Positions 53,878-62,349 of a stretch of 64,000 bases of DNA are shown one piece after another (the first letter of the stretch is position 1; each line of letters opens with the position of its first letter). Source of the stretch: DASWJZ01 sp963846475. Its GTDB lineage: Bacteria > Pseudomonadota > Alphaproteobacteria > Rhizobiales > Afifellaceae. The translations under genes and the position numbers were made by a program. Where the stretch lies: positions 1,550,001 through 1,614,000 of the forward strand of contig CAWJVZ010000004.1 of assembly GCA_963846475.1 (NCBI GenBank), in the 5' to 3' direction. Below the pieces are notes generated by a model that did no database searches, was not told the origin of the DNA, and worked only from the letters and a program-made list of their open reading frames with translations.

Positions 53878-54149
53878 CCGCTGCCCCGCTCAGGGGGAAA
53901 CAATGGCTTCTCGAATTCCGCCAAAATGTCGTCGGGAAGCGGCTCATAAAAATCGTCCGGAATGTTGTATTTCCCGGCGAACAAACCGAGCGGGCGGGGC
54001 TTCTTCTTTCCTCCGACCTCTGCGGAAATAGCCACCAGCATGGCAACCGGCTTTCCGGCCTTGGCGATCACCACCTCCTTGCCGGCGGCAGCATCGTCGA
54101 CGAGCCGTGAGAAATGCGTCTTCGCCTGATGGATGTTGAAAACGGCCAT
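53874..54149 (-). CDS. vapB: Phd/YefM-type antitoxin (VapB partner)
   Basis: 91 residues from ATG 54149 with GAGAGG upstream; a longer frame to 54203 is less likely. FNIHQAKTHFSRLVDDAAAG and then EVVIAKAGKPVAMLVAI are the Phd fold. The C-terminal part (PDDFYEPLPDDILAEFEK) is the toxin-wrapping segment. It binds VapC and autorepresses the operon. Confidence 0.92.
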   Translation of the reverse strand: MAVFNIHQAKTHFSRLVDDAAAGKEVVIAKAGKPVAMLVAISAEVGGKKKPRPLGLFAGKYNIPDDFYEPLPDDILAEFEKPLFPPERGSG

Positions 54150-54215
54150 GAGCAAGACCTCTCCCTGGTGGACTAACTTAGTCCATAGGCGTCCGCCGGA
54201 CAAGTCGTGCCATCC

Positions 54216-55877
54216 TCACATGTTCAAATACACCGGCCCCTCGCCGCCCTGCGGCGGCACCCAGTTGATGTTCTGGTTCGGATCCTTGATGTCGCAGGTC
54301 TTGCAGTGCACGCAGTTCTGCGCGTTGATGACGAAGCGCGCCCCGCCCTCCTCCAGCACCCACTCGTAGACGCCGGCCGGGCAGTAAAGCTGCGACGGCC
54401 CGGCATAGATTTCCAGCTCGCTCGCCTTCTGCATGACGGGGTCGGCGACACGAAGATGCACCGGCTGGTCTTCTTCATGGTTGGTGTTCGACAGGAACAC
54501 GGAGGAGAGCCGGTCGAAGGTGAGCACACCGTCCGGCTTGGGATAGTCGATCGGCCGGAAATTTGCGGCGGGCTTAAGGCTCGCCGCGTCCGACTTGCCG
54601 TGGCGGAGCGTTCCCAAGAGGGAAAAGCCCAGGAGCTGGTTCGTCCACATGTCGATACCGCCGAGCGCCACCCCGCCGAGCGTGCCGAGCCGAGACCAGA
54701 GCGGCTTGACGTTCCTGACCCGATGGAGGTCGCGGCCGATCTCCGAGCCGCGCCAGGCGGCCTCGTAGCCCTCCAGCGTGTCGTGCGCCCGCCCCTCGGC
54801 GAGCGCCGCCGCGACGTGCTCGGCGGCCAGCATGCCGGACAGCATCGCGTTGTGGCTGCCTTTTATGCGCGGCACATTCACAAATCCGGCCGAGCAGCCG
54901 ATCAGCGCACCGCCGGGAAAGACCAGTTTCGGGACGCTCTGCCAGCCGCCCTCGGTGATCGCCCGCGCCCCGTAGGAGATGCGCCGCCCGCCGGCAAAGG
55001 TATCGCGGATGGCGTCATGCGTCTTGAAGCGCTGGAACTCCTCGAAGGGCGACAGATACGGATTGTCGTAGTTCAGGTGGACGACGAAGCCGACCGAGAC
55101 GAGATTGTCGCCGAAATGGTAGAGGAAGGAGCCGCCGCCGGTCTTCATGCCGAGCGGCCAGCCGAAGGAATGCTGGACGAGTCCGGGCCTGTGCTTCGCC
55201 GGGTCGACTTCCCACAGCTCCTTCAGGCCGATGCCGAATTTCGGCGGCTCGCGGCCCACGTCGAGGCCGAAGCGGCCGATCAGCTGCTTGGCCAGCGAGC
55301 CGCGCGCGCCTTCGCCGATCAGCAGATATTTCCCCAAAAGCGCCATGCCGCGCTGGTAGCCGGGACCGGGCCTGCCGTCGCGCGTGACGCCCATGTCGCC
55401 GGTAGCCACCCCGATCACCCGCCCCGTGTCGTCGGTCAGGATCTCGGCGCCGGCAAAACCTGGATAGACTTCGACGCCCAGCGCCTCCGCCTTCGTCGCC
55501 AGCCAGCGGCAGACGCTGCCGAGCGAGACGATGAAATTGCCGTGGTTGTTCATCAGCGGCGGCATCAGAAAGTTCGGCAGACGCAACGAGCCGGAGGGGC
55601 CGAGAAAGAGGAACCGGTCCTCGGCGACCGGCGTCTTTATCGGGGAATCCTCGCTCCGCCATTCCGGCAGCAGCCGGTCGAGCGCGATCGGATCGATGAC
55701 GGCGCCCGACAGGATGTGTGCGCCGACCTCCGATCCCTTCTCCAGCACCAGCACGGAAATGTTCGGGTCGAGCTGCTTTATTCGGATCGCCGCCGACAGC
55801 CCGGCCGGCCCCGCGCCGACCACGACGACATCGTATTCCATGCTTTCGCGCTCGGGCAGCGCGTCAGTTTCGGCCAT
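54216..55877 (-). CDS. electron transfer flavoprotein-ubiquinone oxidoreductase
   Basis: 553 residues. It passes electrons from ETF (fatty-acid and amino-acid oxidation) to ubiquinone at the inner membrane. FAD motif VVVGAGPAGLSAAI, FIVSLGSVCRWLA, and a C-terminal 4Fe-4S cluster in CVHCKTCDIKDP. The end GGEGPVYLNM is typical. The start at 55877 (MAETDALPERES, GGAAAG upstream) fits homologues better than 55949. It is divergent from the UDG gene, as usual in rhizobia. Confidence 0.95.
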   Translation of the reverse strand: MAETDALPERESMEYDVVVVGAGPAGLSAAIRIKQLDPNISVLVLEKGSEVGAHILSGAVIDPIALDRLLPEWRSEDSPIKTPVAEDRFLFLGPSGSLRLPNFLMPPLMNNHGNFIVSLGSVCRWLATKAEALGVEVYPGFAGAEILTDDTGRVIGVATGDMGVTRDGRPGPGYQRGMALLGKYLLIGEGARGSLAKQLIGRFGLDVGREPPKFGIGLKELWEVDPAKHRPGLVQHSFGWPLGMKTGGGSFLYHFGDNLVSVGFVVHLNYDNPYLSPFEEFQRFKTHDAIRDTFAGGRRISYGARAITEGGWQSVPKLVFPGGALIGCSAGFVNVPRIKGSHNAMLSGMLAAEHVAAALAEGRAHDTLEGYEAAWRGSEIGRDLHRVRNVKPLWSRLGTLGGVALGGIDMWTNQLLGFSLLGTLRHGKSDAASLKPAANFRPIDYPKPDGVLTFDRLSSVFLSNTNHEEDQPVHLRVADPVMQKASELEIYAGPSQLYCPAGVYEWVLEEGGARFVINAQNCVHCKTCDIKDPNQNINWVPPQGGEGPVYLNM

Positions 55878-55993
55878 GGCTTTCCAATCGCGCGACAATT
55901 CTCGCAGATTGCCGACCTCGGGATAGCCGCGCCCGCCGGCTGTGTCCATCGACTACGGCTTCTCTAATCCCCCGACATGTGGGACTAGACGCC

Positions 55994-56851
55994 ATGGCGA
56001 GCGGCGGCCAAACCGAGGCGATCGAGGCGCTTCTCCGCTTCTACGCGGAGGCGGGCGTGGACGTCGCTCTCTCCGAGCAACCGGTGGACCGCTTTGCCCT
56101 TAGCCGCCAGCTTGCCGAGGGGGCTGCGCGCGCGAGGGAGGCCGATCGGCAACTCGCGCGGGAAAAGGCGCGGGCGGATGCAATCCGGCCCGAGGATGAG
56201 CGACAAGCTCCGCCTGCGCCGGCGGCAAGGCTCACGATCCCGTCCGAAGCCGCAATCATGGCGGCCCGCGAGGCCGCCGCCACCGCGCCGACGCTCGACG
56301 CGCTCCGCGCCACGCTCGCCACCTTTGAAGGCTGCAACCTGCGCTATACGGCGACCAACCTGGTGTTCGCCGACGGCAACCCGGCGGCCCGGGTGATGTT
56401 CGTCGGCGAGGCGCCGGGCCTGGAGGAAGACCTGCAGGGCCTGCCCTTCGTCGGCCGCTCCGGCCAGCTCCTCGACAAGATGCTGAAGGCGATCGGCCTC
56501 GACCGCTCGTCCGCCTATATCGCCAACGTCATCCCGTGGCGGCCGCCCGGCAACCGCACGCCGACGCCGCAGGAAACGGAAATCTGCCGGCCCTTCATCG
56601 AGCGCCAGATCGCCCTGGTAGACCCGGACTTTTTGGTCCTCCTCGGCGGCGCCTCGGCAAAGCAGCTTCTCCAGACCAGCGAAGGCATTTTAAAGCTCCG
56701 CGGCCAATGGCGAGCCTACAACGCCGGCCGCCGCGACATCCGCGCCATGGCGACCCTCCACCCCGCCTACCTCCTGCGCCAGCCGCTGCAGAAGCGGCTG
56801 GCCTGGCGGGATCTTCTGGCGCTGAAGCGGGCCTTAGAGGGAAGTGGGTGA
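55994..56851 (+). CDS. uracil-DNA glycosylase, family 4-like
   Basis: 285 residues. An Arg/Ala-rich N-terminal extension (about 100 residues) precedes the glycosylase domain: GEAPGLEEDLQGLPFVGRSG (active site and DNA-binding), ANVIPWRPPGNRTPTP, LLGGASAKQLL and ATLHPAYLLRQP. Removes uracil from DNA for base-excision repair. Family 4 enzymes normally carry four cysteines for a 4Fe-4S cluster. Here I find only two (GCNLR and ICRPF), as also seems common in rhizobial members, so cluster loss is likely. The start is ATG 55994. Confidence 0.88.
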   Translation: MASGGQTEAIEALLRFYAEAGVDVALSEQPVDRFALSRQLAEGAARAREADRQLAREKARADAIRPEDERQAPPAPAARLTIPSEAAIMAAREAAATAPTLDALRATLATFEGCNLRYTATNLVFADGNPAARVMFVGEAPGLEEDLQGLPFVGRSGQLLDKMLKAIGLDRSSAYIANVIPWRPPGNRTPTPQETEICRPFIERQIALVDPDFLVLLGGASAKQLLQTSEGILKLRGQWRAYNAGRRDIRAMATLHPAYLLRQPLQKRLAWRDLLALKRALEGSG

Positions 56852-56954
56852 GCAGCCGTCTGTGACAACTCAACCCTGCTATAGGTCTCGCCTTGGTTGC
56901 CCGGCAGCGAAGCGGCCTGTAGCGTTGGCGTCAAGCAGAATTCGGAGAGCCACG

Positions 56955-57221
56955 ATGTGCCGGAACATCCGCACCTTGTTCAATTTCGACCCCCCCGCGA
57001 CGGAGGAAGAGATCCGCGCCTCCGCGGTGCAGTTCGTCCGAAAGCTGAGCGGGTTCACCAAGCCGTCCAAGGCGAACGAAGCCGCCTTCGAGCGGGCCAT
57101 TGATGAGGTCTCCGACGCCGCCCGCCGGCTCCTCGATTCGCTCGCCACGACCGGCCAGCCGCGCAACCGCGAGGTGGAAGCGCTCAAGGCGCGCGCCAGG
57201 GCGGCGGAACGCTACGCCTGA
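56955..57221 (+). CDS. DUF2277 family protein
   Basis: 88 residues beginning MCRNIRTLFNFDPPATEEEI, then RASAVQFVRKLSGFTKPSKA and a helical C-terminus. The MCRNI(R/K)xLxNF…P(A/P)ATxEEI pattern is diagnostic for DUF2277. Function unknown. It is followed eight bases later by a membrane-protein gene. Confidence 0.9.
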   Translation: MCRNIRTLFNFDPPATEEEIRASAVQFVRKLSGFTKPSKANEAAFERAIDEVSDAARRLLDSLATTGQPRNREVEALKARARAAERYA

Positions 57222-57229
57222 GCGGCGCC

Positions 57230-57628
57230 GTGCGGCTCCCTTCCGTCGCCGCCCGTCCGGTTCTCCCGCCGATTTCGGAGGCGCCGTCCGACACCGGCGC
57301 CGCGTTGAACTGCGCTCGGCCGGTCAGGGCCGCATTCCGCTACGTCCGCCGGCTGTGGTCCGGCGACCTGCCCCTGTCGCGCGTCTTCTGGATCGACATG
57401 TTTTTGGTTGGCACGCTGGTCAATCTGCTGTCGCTCATCGCAGCGATCGTCCTGCTCGCCGGCGACGCGCCGGTGGGCTGGGGCGTCGCGGTGTTTCTCG
57501 CCCACATCCCCTATAGCCTGCTGCTTTTCACCGGCGTGTGGCGGAGCGCCGCCCGCGCGCAGTCGGAGTCGAGCTCCGTCGCGCAGGCGGCGGCGCTCGC
57601 CTGGCTGATTGCCGCCTTCGTGATCTGA
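57230..57628 (+). CDS. small membrane protein of unknown function
   Basis: 132 residues from a GTG. A basic N-terminus is followed by three hydrophobic helices: MFLVGTLVNLLSLIAAIVLL, GVAVFLAHIPYSLLLFTGVW and ALAWLIAAFVI. No family recognised. Close spacing to DUF2277 and to the protease gene suggests one operon. Confidence 0.65.
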   Translation: MRLPSVAARPVLPPISEAPSDTGAALNCARPVRAAFRYVRRLWSGDLPLSRVFWIDMFLVGTLVNLLSLIAAIVLLAGDAPVGWGVAVFLAHIPYSLLLFTGVWRSAARAQSESSSVAQAAALAWLIAAFVI

Positions 57629-57662
57629 ACGCTCCCGCCGCCGAAGGCACCTGGACCCTCGC

Positions 57663-58574
57663 ATGCAAAGATTTTCGCTTCTCCTCATCGCGATCGGATT
57701 GTCGCTCGTCCGGGCCGCAGCGGCCGGCGGGGAGCCGTTGCTCGGCACAGGCTTTGGATCGGCTCTTCCTCATCTGGCGGAGGCCGCCGACCCGCCCGTC
57801 TCGATGACGCGCGTCAACATCATCGACGGCGCCGACGAGCGCGGATCGCTCCTCGATCTCGGGCCTGCGCTCGGCCTCTCCGCCGAGGAGATCGCCCGCA
57901 TCCGAAAAGTCTCCGGCTATGTCGGCTGCTTCTTGCCCTCGCCGTCTGTCGGCGCCGGCGCCCTCTTCCTGTCCGACCGGCAAATCCTCACCGCCGCGCA
58001 CATCTTCTTCGATCCTTCCGGAGAGCGGCGCTCCAAATGCTTCTTCCGCAACCAGGATTCGGAGCCTGTCATGATCGACATCCTGACGGATCCGGAGAAC
58101 ACGCGGTTCGGGGCCGAGCCGCCGAAGGCCGGAAGCAACGACGATTTCGCCATCGTGCGGCTGGTCGCGCCGGTGCCCGGCGCAGAGCCGTTCCCGGTGG
58201 AGGAAGGCGTGCCGGTCAGGGCCGGCGACGCGCTCATCGTGGTGACGGCGCATCCCGCCGGCATGCAGCTTGACGTCGACAAGGCGGTGCCGGTCGTCCA
58301 GGGCTGCAGCGTCCGCCGCGCCCCCGTCTCGAGACGCGCCACCTCCTTCTACCGCACCGATTGCGACGCCACCGGCTCCTCGTCGGGCGGCATGCACCTC
58401 GCCCGCGTCGAGGGCCGCCTGGTTTTCCGCGGCATCACCATCACCTCCGGCCCGTGGCGCGACGAAAACCTTCGCGGCGCGCCTTATGACGAGCGGGCCG
58501 GTAGCGTCACCACCGCCCTCGGCGCCGACGCGGCGATCCTCGCCGCCGGCAAGGAGCTTGCGCAAACATTCTAA
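57663..58574 (+). CDS. trypsin-like serine protease, secreted
   Basis: 303 residues, signal peptide MQRFSLLLIAIGLSLVRAAA. Chymotrypsin-fold triad: H113 in LTAAHIFF, D160 or D161 in NDDFAIVRL, and S241 in TGSSSGGMH (S-G-G). It lacks PDZ domains, so it is not a DegP-type protein. Two pairs of cysteines (GCF, KCFF; GCSV, DCDA) could form disulphides. Probably acts in the periplasm; substrate unknown. Confidence 0.82.
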   Translation: MQRFSLLLIAIGLSLVRAAAAGGEPLLGTGFGSALPHLAEAADPPVSMTRVNIIDGADERGSLLDLGPALGLSAEEIARIRKVSGYVGCFLPSPSVGAGALFLSDRQILTAAHIFFDPSGERRSKCFFRNQDSEPVMIDILTDPENTRFGAEPPKAGSNDDFAIVRLVAPVPGAEPFPVEEGVPVRAGDALIVVTAHPAGMQLDVDKAVPVVQGCSVRRAPVSRRATSFYRTDCDATGSSSGGMHLARVEGRLVFRGITITSGPWRDENLRGAPYDERAGSVTTALGADAAILAAGKELAQTF

Positions 58575-58656
58575 GCCGCGCCACAATCCCAGCCGGATTG
58601 CATGATCGAGAGGGCTCCGGCCCCGTCGCCGCCCGCCGAATTGCTCGGACATTCTC

Positions 58657-59931
58657 TTGGCCCGCCAGCTCCTCCCCATCCTCGCGCTGCTGTTCTCGAC
58701 CGCGTTCCTGCTCGCCGGCAACGGCCTGCACTCGCTGCTCCTGCCGATCCGCGGCGCGCTGGAGGGTTTTTCCACCAACCAGCTCGGGCTGATCGGCACC
58801 GGCTGGGCGACCGGCTTCGTGCTCGGCTGCCTCATCGCGCCGGTCGTGGTGCGCCGCGTCGGCCATATCCGCGCCTTCTCCTGCTCGGCCGCCTGCGCGG
58901 CGATCATCGTCCTGCTGAACGGGCTGCTGGTCGAGCCGCTCGCCTGGATCGTCCTGCGCGCCTTCTCCGGCTTCTTCCTCGCCGGCGCCTTCATGATCAT
59001 CGAGAGCTGGCTGAACGAGCGCGCCACCAACGAGAGCCGCGGCACCATCTTTGCCGTCTATCTCATGGTCACCTACGTCGCCATCACCGGCGGCCAGCTC
59101 GGCGTCGCCGCCGCCGACCCGCTGACCGCGACCTTGTTCATGCTCGGCGCCATCCTGTTCTGCCTCGCCGTGCTGCCGACGGCCTTGTCCACCGCCGCCT
59201 CGCCGCGCCCGCTCACGCGGGTGCGCCTCGACCTGAAAAAGCTCTTTCGCAACTCGCCGGTCGCCTTCGTCACGGTGACTGCTGGTCGGCGTCATCAACG
59301 GCGCCTTCGGCACGCTCGCCGCCGTGTTCGGCACGCGGATCGGCCTCTCCACCGCGGAGATCGCGCTGATGATGGGCATCACCGTGGTGAGCGGCGCGCT
59401 GACCCAGGTGCCGGCCGGCCGCCTCTCCGACCTGACCGACCGGCGCTACGTCATCGCCGGCGCGGCGATCGCCGCCGGCGCCGCCGGCCTCGCCCTCCTG
59501 GTGCTGAAGCCCGCCGACCCCACTCTGGTCATCGCGCTCGCCGGCATCTACGGGGCGCTGACCTATCCGCTCTACGGCCTCGCCGTGGCGCATGCCAACG
59601 ACTACGCCGATGCCGGCGATTTCGTCGCCGACGTCGGGCGGCCTCCTTCTCCTCTACGGCGCCGGCACCATGGTCGGGCCGCTCGCCGCCGGCCTCGCCA
59701 TGACGTCGATCGGCCCGGAGGCGCTGTTCGCCGTCACCGCTGCCGGCCATCTCCTCATCGCCAGCTATGCGCTCTACCGCACCACGCGGCGCGCCAAGAT
59801 CCCGGAAAACGTCCGCGAGGCCTTTCGCAGCGTCCCGAGCCCACGCGCGCGCGACGCCGGAAAGCGCCGCCCTCGACCCGCGCGCCGAAGATTCGTCGCT
59901 GGATCGCCAGCCCTATACCGCCGTTAAGTAA
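58657..59931 (+). pseudogene. MFS transporter, three one-base insertions
   Basis: From TTG 58657 (LARQLLPILALLFSTAFLLA) to TAA at 59931 a 12-helix major facilitator can be assembled, but it changes frame three times. The shifts are at about 59279 (GTGACTGCTGG where GTGCTGCTGG gives VLLVGVING), about 59628 (GCCGACGTCGG where GCCGCGTCGG gives VAASGGLLLL), and in a CG run at about 59850. Because there are three insertions the total length returns to a multiple of three. The group is the rhizobial MFS relatives with GLHSLLLPIRG at the start. Substrate unknown. Confidence 0.85.
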
Positions 59932-59974
59932 GGCCGGCAGGCGGATGGCCCATTGGGTCTGGCGCAGGCTTATT

Positions 59975-60023
59975 CCTCTCCCCTCCGGGGAGAGGCCGAG
60001 TCGCGAAGCGACCGGGTGAGGGA
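59975..60023. repeat. intergenic palindromic unit (CTCTCCCC… GTCGCgaaGCGAC type)
   Basis: Two adjacent perfect hairpins: CCTCTCCCC/GGGGAGAGG (59975–59983/59987–59995) and GTCGC/GCGAC around GAA (60000–60004/60008–60012), followed by CGGGTGAGGG. This composite looks like the short intergenic repeats scattered in rhizobial genomes. It lies 40 bases upstream of moaB. Confidence 0.6.
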
Positions 60024-60060
60024 CCAGCGTATCAGATCGAAAGAGAGATTGTAGATAGCG

Positions 60061-60613
60061 ATGCAAAAACTCGACCCGAACCGCTCCTTCATCCCCGTCC
60101 GCATCGCCGTCCTCACGGTCTCCGACACGCGCACGCTGGAGGAGGACCGCTCCGGCGACATGCTGGCCGCCCGCATCAGCGAGGCCGGCCACATTCTCGC
60201 CGAGCGCGACATCGTCACCGACGACGTCGAGGAGATCCGCGCAAAAGTGCGGGGCTGGGTGGAAAACCCCGACGTCGACGTGGTGATCACCACGGGCGGC
60301 ACCGGCTTCACCGGCCGCGACGTGACGCCGGAGGCGCTGGAGCCGCTGTTCGAGAAGCGCATGGACGGCTTCTCGGAAGTCTTCCACCGCATCTCCTTCG
60401 ACAAGATCGGCACGTCGACGATCCAGTCGCGCGCGACCGGCGGCGTCGCCGGAAACAACCTTCATCTTCGTGCTGCCGGGCTCGCCCGGCGCCTGCCGCG
60501 ACGCCTGGGACGGCATTTTACGCGCGCAGCTCGACTACCGCCACACGCCCTGCAATTTCGTCGAGATCATGCCCCGCCTCGACGAGCACCTCCGCCGCGG
60601 CGCCAAACAGTAG
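60061..60613 (+). pseudogene. moaB: molybdenum cofactor biosynthesis protein B, frameshifted near 60460
   Basis: The frame from ATG 60061 carries IAVLTVSDTRTLEEDRSGDM, VVITTGGTGFTGRDVTPEAL and FDKIGTSTIQSRATGGVAG, the MoaB/MogA fold. It then shifts at GGAAACAACC (GGAACAACC expected) and continues as TTFIFVLPGSPGACRDAWDG to a stop at 60613. Length is 3n+1. MoaB-type proteins adenylylate molybdopterin. The essential TGGTG loop is intact, so an error-free version would be a normal gene of about 183 residues. Confidence 0.85.
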
Positions 60614-60689
60614 GCGGAAGCGCTTCCGCAGCTTACTAAAGCCGCTATGGCGCGGCAGGTGCCGCTACGGTCATCTTGATACGCCAAGT

Positions 60690-61517
60690 TTAGTGTGACT
60701 TGCTGACCATGACTTGGAGCCCCACAGCATTCATCACCTTGAGCACCGTCGCGAATTCCGGATTCCCACCGGCACTAAGCGCTCGGTAAAGGCCTTCGCG
60801 GGCGAGCCCCGTATCCTTGGCGACTTGGCTCATTCCTTGGGACTTCGCCACTTGACCAAGAAGGTCGACGACGGCCTTCGGATTGCCTGCCGCGAGGGCA
60901 GCGTTGATCGCGTCGGCGTACTCGCCATTGGTCAAAGCAGATGGATCGGTCGGTGGTACCGGGGGCGCCTCGAGAAAGTTCGGTTGTTCTAAATCCGATT
61001 CCCATTCCTCTGGCGTGGCACGTTCCTGGAGATCGTGGCGGAGGTCCGGCGAGCATTGTTCGAGGAACGCAGCCCAATCCGCCCCGCTCTTGAACGTTAT
61101 CACGTTCCCATCCCGCGCGTTCAGCAGCACGGCCTTTTTGCCGGCGCGCACAAGCCGGAGGACGTTGAGAACCGTGCCGGCGCTTTTACCATCCCAGATC
61201 ATCAGCCCAAAATCGGCTGCGCGGGCCATCTCGCGATCCTTCGCGGCATAAAAGTGAAAGCCCTTAGTCGCTTCCGAGGGTGTGATGTGGTTGGTCCGCC
61301 ATTGGCCGAGGTTGTTGCGGCAGGACTCGCCGGAGCAGAAAACGGTTACCTGCTCGTAGCGGCGATCAAGCAAGTGCTTTTGCACCGCCTTGTCGGCACC
61401 GTTCGCATCGCCGACGAGGACCGGAAAGCCACTGTCGATCACGTTGTTCAGGCGCTCTTTGGCGAGCGTCGGCAAGCGGGAGACCTGGCGGGAGCCGCCG
61501 ATGAAGACTGTGTTCAC
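60690..61517 (-). CDS. SLOG-like nucleotide-binding domain fused to addiction-antidote HTH
   Basis: 275 residues from a GTG at 61517. N-terminal half (about 1–150): MNTVFIGGSRQVSRL, then FPVLVGDANGADKAVQKHLL, VTVFCSG and FGLMIWDGKSAGTVLNVLRL. This is a Rossmann-like fold of the LOG/DprA/SLOG class that senses nucleotide-derived signals. C-terminal half (about 195–275): ADAINAALAAGNPKAVVDLL, then GMSQVAKDTGLAREGLYRAL and ATVLKVMNAVGLQVMV, which matches the TIGR02684 addiction-module antidote HTH. Between them lies a Pro-rich linker. It is coupled by a GTGA overlap to the phosphoribosyltransferase upstream. Function unknown. Confidence 0.75.
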   Translation of the reverse strand: MNTVFIGGSRQVSRLPTLAKERLNNVIDSGFPVLVGDANGADKAVQKHLLDRRYEQVTVFCSGESCRNNLGQWRTNHITPSEATKGFHFYAAKDREMARAADFGLMIWDGKSAGTVLNVLRLVRAGKKAVLLNARDGNVITFKSGADWAAFLEQCSPDLRHDLQERATPEEWESDLEQPNFLEAPPVPPTDPSALTNGEYADAINAALAAGNPKAVVDLLGQVAKSQGMSQVAKDTGLAREGLYRALSAGGNPEFATVLKVMNAVGLQVMVSKSH

Positions 61518-62117
61518 TGGTTGCTCCTCGTACGAGTGATAGTAAGAGCGCGGACGCTCGCGGCCTTGCCCTCGCCCATCAAAAGTTCGGTGATCGCGTT
61601 CATGGTCGCGCCGGATCGGAAAAGATCGTCGAACAACAGTATGCCTTTCCCCTCGGTGTGCTTTGCATCGACGGCGTAGAGGCCGGCGAGTAGTTCCTTG
61701 CGCTTGTCGCGGTCGATGACGCCCTTGAGCTGCGTCGGCGGGCGCGTTGTGCTAAGGCACTCTGCGACGGGCAGGCCCAGCGCATCGCCGATTCCTTTTG
61801 CGAGCAGAATGACGGGCTGGACCGCGCGTCCCGGACGGAGGCACCGGCACGATAAGATCGAACTTGGTTCGCGAGGGCCTGACGAATTCCACAGCGGCGG
61901 CGATGATTTCGCTCGCGGCCGATTTATCGCCATTGTACTTGAGTTTGTAGAGGAGCTCGCCAAGCTCTGATCGTTTCGTGTCGAACACATCGTGTCCCGC
62001 TTCGTTGATGCCCACGTGCGTGCTGCTGAGGGTGTGGATGTCGAGCGCGTAGCCGGAAACCCAGTTTCCAACGATCTTTTTTGGGTTAACTGCGGCCACC
62101 TGGAGGATTTCCAACAA
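61514..62117 (-). pseudogene. ComF-like phosphoribosyltransferase, one base out of frame near 61835
   Basis: From TTG 62117 the frame reads IVGNWVSGYALDIHTLSSTH, DTKRSELGELLYKLKYNGDK and FDLIVPVPPSG. It shifts in ACGCGCGG and continues AVQPVILLAKGIGDALG, PPTQLKGVIDRDKR and the PRPP loop LLFDDLFRSGAT, ending TITRTRS before TGA at 61514. Length is 3n+1. The enzyme class makes or breaks N-glycosidic bonds with PRPP. Here it is the first gene of a two-gene operon with the SLOG–HTH protein. The start codon is uncertain (a GTG at 62099 is possible). Confidence 0.75.
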
Positions 62118-62123
62118 AGCGCG

Positions 62124-62153
62124 TTGTCACAAATCGTATTGTAACCTATAGTT
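62124..62153 (-). promoter_or_regulatory. palindromes upstream of the phosphoribosyltransferase operon
   Basis: TTGTCACAA (62124–62132) is a 9-bp palindrome, and AACCTATAGTT (62143–62153) is a near-perfect one. They lie directly before the operon, and TACAAT between them (minus strand) resembles a -10 box. They are candidate operators for the antidote-type HTH of the second gene. Confidence 0.4.
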
Positions 62154-62349
62154 CACATGCGGCCCATCCTCAATTTTGCTGTTGCGCTCCGCTCCTTCCT
62201 CCACGAGGCTGCACAGCCCTGGGGCGCTTCCAGCGCGGGATGATGCCGAGCGTCGGGCTACGAAAACGAGCGTCGTCCCACCTTGTCCGCCGCGGCGAGG
62301 CGGGACATGCTGGCGCCGAGAAGGCCGATTGCCGGCGAGCGGAGCGGTC

